The notes under the pieces were generated by a model, which saw only the letters and a list, made by a program, of their open reading frames with translations, was not told the origin of the DNA and did no database searches. This document shows, piece after piece, positions 45,067 to 64,000 of a stretch of DNA of 64,000 nt; position 1 is the first letter of the stretch; every line of letters starts with the position of its first letter. Made by a program: the position numbers and the translations under genes. Source of the stretch: Ecdyonurus torrentis (Eukaryota > Arthropoda > Insecta > Ephemeroptera > Heptageniidae); assembly GCA_949318235.1 (NCBI GenBank), contig OX439127.1, positions 36,876,656-36,940,655 on the forward strand, given 5' to 3'.

Positions 45067-46287
45067 ATTTGATAAATTTGAAAGAAAAGTATAGGAGAAA
45101 CCAGTAAGGGCCATTGGTGAAAATATCTTTTAACTATGAAAGTTATTTGGCTATGGTAAGACCCTTGCTGGTTTCTCCTATACTTTTATTTTAAATTTAT
45201 CATACCTAATTGTGATGGTCGATTTTTCTTAATATCTCATTGGTTAATTTTCCTTAATATCTCCTGTTATTGGTACAGCTCTGGCCAAAAGTTTAAGAAC
45301 GGGGCAGCGGTGGCCGCAGCGTTTTCTCATAAAGATAACATAGCGTTGCAGCGGGTTGCCTATACAAATCGTTCTCAAACTTTTGGCCAGAGCTGTACAT
45401 GCAAAATTAAGGAAAATAAACCATGGTGTTTAGGTTGATAATTTAAAAGAAAAAGATAGAAGAAACCAGCCATAGTAAAGAAAGCCCCATAGTTTGGTGA
45501 AAATCTTGCTACATATTGGATAGCTTTCCGCATTTAACTCCAAGAGACAACGGTGTATGTGTGTGCTCCTTCTTCTCAATTTTAGCAAGATTTCACAGAA
45601 CTATGAGGCTCTCTTCACTATGGTTAGGCCCTTGTCGGTTTCCTCTAGCCTATTCTCTTATATTATCTAATATTGGGATTTTTTTTTTGAAGATATATTA
45701 TTAAAGCCATAGACCACATAAAACTACATGTGCTTTTTAATGAATAAACACGAAATGGGATCTTCAAAACTGATGACAATTTTTACCAGAATGTTAATGT
45801 AGCCCCACGAGAGAGCGTGAAAATACTGTAAAGTATGCAATTTCCATGAGTATTCATGTTTATGACGTCAGAAACATGCAAAAATTAGTATGAAAATGAT
45901 GTGCGGGTTGCATAAATCGAAATTTCTGATCACTGCTACGGAGCTACAGTTGGGTTTTGAGACAAACTAAAGTTATTTATGTAAGTCCCATCAAGTGTTT
46001 TGTGGTATAAATGCTTATGTTTTTCTCTGGTCTATTCCTTTAAGCCAATCTGAAATTTTGTTAAAAATTTAATTTACCCTAAGTCGTTGAATTTCTTGGT
46101 GATATTCCAACAACATAGCATCTTTTATATCTTGGTTGACCATTGGAGCATTCTTAATTCTCTTTGCTCTTGAAGCAAATCTAAGAGTACTGAGAGTTTC
46201 CTCATAATTATAATTTGCTGGTCCAATGTTAGCAACAATCACAGTTTTAGAGTTTCCTCCTAGGGAATCTGAAATATAAACCATAAT

Positions 46288-46328
<41 letters not shown>

Positions 46329-49194
46329 ACTTATTGACGATGTTTGTAAACCCCGATGTTTGTTCCCTTGTGCTCCAAAAAAAAAAAAAAAAAAAAAAAA
46401 TGCACAATTCCATTTAAAAAGCAATAGGTGATAGTTTGTTGTTGTTGTTGTTGTGGTTTGGAGCACGAAAACAGTGTTTACGAACATCATTACGCTGAGC
46501 AATTCATTATTTTAATGCAAATTACATAATATAAAATACCTTTTAACAGGCGTGTCAGTTTAGAATCTCGATATGGAATGTGAGATTCTTTATCTTTGCA
46601 TTTAAGACTTTCAACAAGAGCTGAGATTACATTGCCAAGAGCTGACAGAGATAAGTTGATGTTAGAAGCTTCTTGCTGACGTACACCCTTAAACATTAAC
46701 AGTGACTCTTATAATATTTTGCATAACATGGGAATAAAATAAGAAAATTTAGAATATATCACCTAAAAATTATTTTGAGGAAGTGGCTAAAATTAAATTC
46801 ACTGGACACACCATAAAGGGGTTTAATATAGAATTTTAACTTACTTCTGCTCCTGTTTTGCTTTGTTTTTCACTACCTGCAAGATCTACAAGATTCAATT
46901 TGCCAACTCGTATTACACTGGCCATTGTCAGTGCATTTTCTTCACATTCTACAGTTATCATAAATATTGTGTGTGACCGAGAGCTTTGACGATTCATTAA
47001 TGTAGCCCTACAAAAAATTACAATAGATAGTGTTAAAATATATCGACGTTCCATATTCTCTAATCTAACTTACCCTATGCTTCTTTGTTTATTTCCTATA
47101 GCCATGTATCTCTTCAGGTCAGACACACTGTTACATACTTCAGTAATTAACCCATCAACAAAAGTACCATATTCAGGATGTTCTCTCAGTTTCAATTTCT
47201 TCATTTCTTTTGCAAGGAGATCCCTATGAATAATTTAATAATGTTAAAATACAACTTCAAATGGGCATAATCATTGCATTAACAAAATTAACCTACCTAA
47301 CTTGTTCTTGGTAGATTTCCAAGTAACTGCACCTCACTAGGAAGCGTTTGGTAACTTCAGACCTTGCAATATGATTCATGATGTGCTCAAAAGCAAATGG
47401 TATGACTCCTTGTCGTTCAGAATCATCAGGTATGCCTAAAGAAGACACATAAAATTATTTATGAATATATAATATATAGCTTACCCAGAAAAAAATAATA
47501 GTAATAAAATCAATATATTGCTGACGTATGTATGAATGTATGTACTAGTGCTGTCAAAAAATATCCGGATAAAAAAATTATCCATTACATCCAATTCACA
47601 ATCCGGATAATAAGATACTGATCATTTTAATCCGTTTTCAGATCTAGATCAAAGAAATCCAGATAAAAAATTAGGGTAAATGTGTAAATACTAACTTGAT
47701 CCAAAATGATTTTTGTAGCTGTCTCCCCCCAGAATTTAGCTACTTTTATGATTCGGAGTGTTTGTCCATCTGCATTTGGGATAATGCAGATCTGAATAAA
47801 ATCAGGTCCACGAAATCCAAATTTCTCAATCCGGACTTGAAAATTATTCAGATTTTGACAGCACTAGTATGTACTGATAGTAAATAAAAAAAAGCTCCTT
47901 TCAAGAAAAAGCATTAAAACACTGTATGGCCTTTCCTCTCTTTCATTGGAGTACCCTCAACCCCCCCCCCCCCCCTCTCACTCTTGTCCTACGCTGATGT
48001 AATGCAATGTTGCCAAATATACGATATTCTCATAAGCCTAATGTCAAGAACTTTTTAGATTTACTATCCGAACAAGTCCCACCCCTTGGAAACAAGTTGA
48101 TTAAGTTTTGTTTAACCTAAAACCTTTGTTCAATCCAATTTAATTGTTTATTGAGCCTACTGCTACAGTATATCAAAAAGAGGCGATTTTGTTAATGTTT
48201 ACTTTTACTTTTTTATATTAATGATAAAATGAAAGCTATCCACTTTTTTCAGATGATAAGTAAAGACGGTCAAATATATATATTATGTACCTATGTATCT
48301 ATTATATATCAGGCAAAAAAAAAAAAAAAAACTGTACTACATACCTTCCATTGTGTATGTTTTCCCACTTCCAGTCTGACCATATGCAAAAATAGTTCCA
48401 TTGAATCCATGCATTACAGATTCAACTAGGGGATGAAAAGCCTCATCATAAAGATCTTGTTGTCTGGAACTAAAATCAAATACTATATGTTAATACAGCT
48501 GAAGGGGGAAAAAAAAGTTTACCAGGGCTATCAAATATTATTTATACAGTATGCTCATCAGTTATTGTACCTTTTGTAACAAGAGCAGGAAACAGATTCA
48601 ATGTGAAATGTATAAATTAAGGACAATTATCTTATGTTAGGTTTCTCTTTCTCTTTACTTTTGTTTCATAGAGGGAAAGAGAGAAAGAGATTGAAGTTTC
48701 AACACAAAAGAAAACAATTTTGACTTACTCTTCTCCATAAACTGCATCATAAGTAAACTCTCTTTTAGGAGCATCAGGTTTGCTTCCTGGGCTTAGCACC
48801 TCAACAACTCCACGTTCTTGATGAATGCGTACAACCCTATAAGTAGAAGTGTGGCATTACAGTATGCCATTGATGATTGAATTTTACTATATGCATTCTA
48901 TCTGAAGTTCCCCACTCAACTTGATTAACTATAAAATATTTCTACCAAAAGGATATATCATACTTACGAGGTAAATGCTGCTCGAATTTCGTCATCACTC
49001 ATCGGGCGACACCTCACTACTACTCGGACACCCTCTTGTTTAGAAGCCTGCATTGCAAATAAATTTAAGGATAATTATGTACACATTTTTATAATTTATG
49101 ATACATAATATTATAGGATAGTAATTTTAATTGCAAGGATAGATGGGCTTACCATTATGGCTTGTTTCAATTTTGTGACGGATTATTGCACCAT
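42741..49194 (-). CDS. KIF3B: Kinesin-2 motor subunit KIF3B (Klp68D-type)
   Basis: With KIF3A and KAP3 it forms heterotrimeric kinesin-2, which drives anterograde transport in cilia and axons. Exons: 49153-49194 (ATG 49153-49155 is its last codon), 48968-49047, 48729-48836, 48345-48469, 47297-47435, 47074-47223, 46845-47007, 46540-46687, 46078-46268, 44802-44876, 44407-44433, 44126-44323, 43523-43978, 43112-43326, 42741-42849. Every junction keeps frame; 728 residues (human about 747). The motor domain covers about 8-345: P-loop GQTGSGKT 94-101, SSRSH 210-214, DLAGSE 243-248. A coiled-coil stalk follows ([19 protein letters not shown]), then LIIENFIP and the KIF3B-specific tail ([10 protein letters not shown]; last residues PRGLVPK). 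Odd: switch-II helix reads [14 protein letters not shown], loop L12 is about five residues longer and Lys-bearing, and the charged neck-stalk segment is short. Exon 11 has only nine codons. Confidence 0.95.
45063..45210. mobile_element. Dispersed hairpin family A, copy 3 (KIF3B intron)
   Basis: GATAAATTTGAAAGAAAAGT and ACTTTTATTTTAAATTTATC are inverted ends; GGAGAAACCAGTAAGGGCC pairs with the right half. A poly-T run lies just before it. Confidence 0.65.
45276..45395. mobile_element. 120-bp Tc1/mariner-like MITE, copy A
   Basis: TA (45274-45275), CAGCTCTGGCCAAAAGTTTA at the left, AAACTTTTGGCCAGAGCTG at the right, then TA (45396-45397). The GGCCAAAAGT end and TA duplication are typical of Tc1/mariner. 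Lies in a KIF3B intron; copy B is at 49382-49501 and the same length. Confidence 0.8.
45434..45670. mobile_element. Dispersed hairpin family A, copy 4 (KIF3B intron)
   Basis: TAGAAGAAACCAGCCATAGT and CGGTTTCCTCTAGCCT are the outer pairs; GGTGAAAATCTTGCTA and TAGCAAGATTTCAC pair inside. Confidence 0.6.
45705..46039. mobile_element. TTAA-flanked MITE (family D), copy 2 (KIF3B intron)
   Basis: TTAA at 45701-45704 and 46040-46043. The sequence is the reverse complement of 25613-25936 with scattered differences. It ends 38 bases from the exon at 46078. Confidence 0.82.
46326..46494. mobile_element. Decayed family C hairpin (KIF3B intron)
   Basis: GATGTTTGTAAACCCCG and GTTTACGAACATC are the recognisable ends; poly-A runs and a (GTT)n stretch have expanded inside. 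Confidence 0.45.
47546..47866. mobile_element. hAT-type MITE, 321 bp (KIF3B intron)
   Basis: Exact 8-bp duplications GTATGTAC at 47538-47545 and 47867-47874 flank inverted ends TAGTGCTGTCAAAA and TTTTGACAGCACTA. ATCCGGAT-type motifs recur inside. The 8-bp duplication places it in the hAT superfamily. Confidence 0.85.
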
Positions 49195-49264
49195 CTGAAA
49201 GTCCAAATAGAATTTGATTTTATTCATACTTGAATGATAACTGCAAAATGCTACATACATAAGA

Positions 49265-49372
49265 ATGCTGTTCGTAAATCCTGTTCTCTTGCACAAAAAA
49301 ATGCGCATTCCATTTGATTAACCATAGCTGATCGTCATTTTAGGGGCAAAGAACAGGGTTTACCAACAGCAT
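49265..49372. mobile_element. Hairpin MITE (family C), copy 2
   Basis: ATGCTGTTCGTAAATCCTGT pairs with ACAGGGTTTACCAACAGCAT. Sits upstream of KIF3B, ten bases from the Tc1-like element. Confidence 0.72.
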
Positions 49373-49381
49373 TAATGTGTA

Positions 49382-49501
49382 CAGCTCTGGCCAAAAGTTC
49401 CCGAACGATTTGCATAGGCAACCCAAAACAACGCTATGTTATCTTTATGAGAAAACTCAGCGGCCGCCGCTGCCCCATTCGGGAACTTTTGGCCAGAGCT
49501 G
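49382..49501. mobile_element. 120-bp Tc1/mariner-like MITE, copy B
   Basis: Same ends and length as copy A but in the opposite orientation, with TA on each side (49380-49381, 49502-49503). Confidence 0.82.
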
Positions 49502-49503
49502 TA

Positions 49504-50534
49504 CAAATACACTAACGATTCTAAAGGTGCATATGTACAATAGAGGAAAATAAATAACGCATTTAAAATATAAATAATGATAGTACATACATACAAACCA
49601 AGATATCATAATTACAGTGAACTAATTACACACCTGTTGAAGGAATTGGGAAATACCTTATGATGATTGAATTTGAAAAACTTGTTTACCGGTATGTGAC
49701 AAATATATGCCTACTCTGGGATCAATTACTACTGAAATACAAATAAAAACTCTTGAATATAAAAATGTGCTATCAGTTCTTTTTTTTAAGCTAATATCAT
49801 ATAAATATATAATTATAAATAAACATACATGTAGGTATGTATATATATATGTATTTATATTAATTACATACCGGTACATATGCATACATATGTATGTTAG
49901 TATCATATACTAATTTGTAGAAAGAACTAAAAGAAATTAAATTATAAATAGAGACTAGGCACTAGCATTTAACACAGTCATGCCACATTATATACAAATG
50001 TGCCAAAAGCGCAAAGACCATACTGAAAACGAAACGCACGCCCACCTCCCAATTTCTTTTATATATTATTATGTACGTATGTACATATACATACATACAA
50101 ATTATGCATTATCATTTTATGCTTTTAGGTCACACACATATTCACATCATACCAAAGTTTAAAAATGAATATTGATTTCTAATATTATTGTAGTAAATAA
50201 ATTTCCATTTTATATACAAATTAGTGGTATAAACACAAAGATAAGGGGCTGTATAAACAACTAGAAATTTTGGTCATCGATAGGCGGTGTATAAACGGGC
50301 TCCTCACGTCAAAAAATTATTAACAGTATACACAATATTATAAAATTATATGTTTATAAGATTGCGAACACATTTTTAAGAGTATATTTTTTTATTTTGT
50401 CTTCAAAAAAAGAATGCAAGATCAATTACATATAATTAATATGTAACTTACCAAACAATGATTCATTCAGTTTTCAATATTAAGTTACTATGATGAAGGT
50501 ACAGGCTATCACTGTTGTAAATTCTTTAATTATA
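49504..50534. other. Divergent intergenic region, KIF3B side
   Basis: AT-rich with short ATGTATGTA-type runs. No exon recognised. Further KIF3B 5' untranslated exons may lie here. Confidence 0.35.
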
Positions 50535-50647
50535 TGACGTCATTGCAAAGATGATTGGGGATTGGTCAAAGAGCAATGGCACGCGTGGCAAGGCAGAAAC
50601 GCGCGTGCGTAGTAACGTTAATTTTGCTCGATCCAATGGTGACGTCA
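50535..50647. promoter_or_regulatory. Candidate PIKfyve promoter / shared regulatory block
   Basis: Two perfect TGACGTCA (CRE-like) sites at 50535-50542 and 50640-50647 bracket an ATTGG (50561), a CCAAT (50633) and a GCGCGTGCGT (50601-50610) resembling an NRF1 site. It is the only GC-rich patch in the gap and lies 170-285 bases upstream of the PIKfyve ATG. Motif identity is seen; promoter function is inferred. Confidence 0.5.
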
Positions 50648-50818
50648 TAAAGTTTATCTTCATGAGTTTCAACCTTTACTTTTAGTATCATGGATTTTGC
50701 TTTCATCAGCTGACGTATGTTGACAAATCGAATCAAATTCGGCTAAATTTTGTCAAAATTACAACTTTTGTAGCGTTTGTAGGTTTAGAAACAATAATAT
50801 TTTCTTTTCATATAAATA

Positions 50819-64000
<13,182 letters not shown>

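Noticed and set aside
44877..46077. A missing KIF3B exon for the acidic neck-stalk segment
   Set aside because: This intron is filled by five mobile elements and I found no in-frame block with both splice sites; the flanking exons join in phase without one. Only transcript data can exclude it.

Overview
This 64 kb window is AT-rich animal nuclear DNA (AT content judged by eye, not computed). Protein-coding genes are split by GT-AG introns, most of them short. Long (TA)n, (GA)n, (CA)n and poly-A/T tracts are everywhere, and small hairpin-type DNA transposons (MITEs) fill introns and gaps. The gene set (SGTA, TMEM69, KIF3B, PIKfyve) is generally metazoan. An arthropod, perhaps a crustacean, fits the microsatellite load and a TATA-driven first exon that encodes only Met-Lys before a signal-peptide exon. 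That assignment is an inference and is not proven by the sequence.

Layout. 1-1,833: apparent 3' end of an unidentified plus-strand gene (two phase-matched exons, stop, poly-A signal). 3,549-6,460: two large inverted-repeat elements, one split by a poly-A retroposon. 7,675-16,775 (perhaps to 18,377): minus-strand exons of an unidentified coiled-coil protein, all phase 0. 11,977-13,341: on the opposite strand, a TATA box, an ATG-AAA first exon and a signal-peptide exon. 18,120-18,395: a GC-rich, exon-like island open on both strands. 20-27 kb: dense mobile elements. 27,203-31,259 (-): complete six-exon SGTA-type co-chaperone. 31.5-33.1 kb: nested transposons and a tRNA-derived SINE. 34,720-35,619 (+): TMEM69-type membrane protein whose start codon appears to be cut off by an intron. 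35.8-42.4 kb: gene-free, repeat-rich. 42,741-49,194 (-): complete KIF3B motor subunit of heterotrimeric kinesin-2, predicted 728 residues. 50,819 to the window end (+): PIKfyve/FAB1 phosphoinositide kinase, 19 exons covering the first ~1,519 residues (FYVE, DEP, CCT and Cys/His-rich domains); the kinase domain lies beyond the window.

The genes form two head-to-head pairs (SGTA/TMEM69 and KIF3B/PIKfyve), so shared promoter regions are plausible. Their products act in different processes: tail-anchored protein targeting, an inner-membrane-like protein of unknown role, cilium/axon transport, and endolysosomal PI(3,5)P2 synthesis. No operon-like functional link is implied. No rRNA, true tRNA, CRISPR array or large autonomous transposon gene was seen. 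The most unusual signals are the layered mobile elements, a lysine-bearing enlargement of the KIF3B L12 loop, the TMEM69 split start, and the exon-like island with one in-frame TGA.
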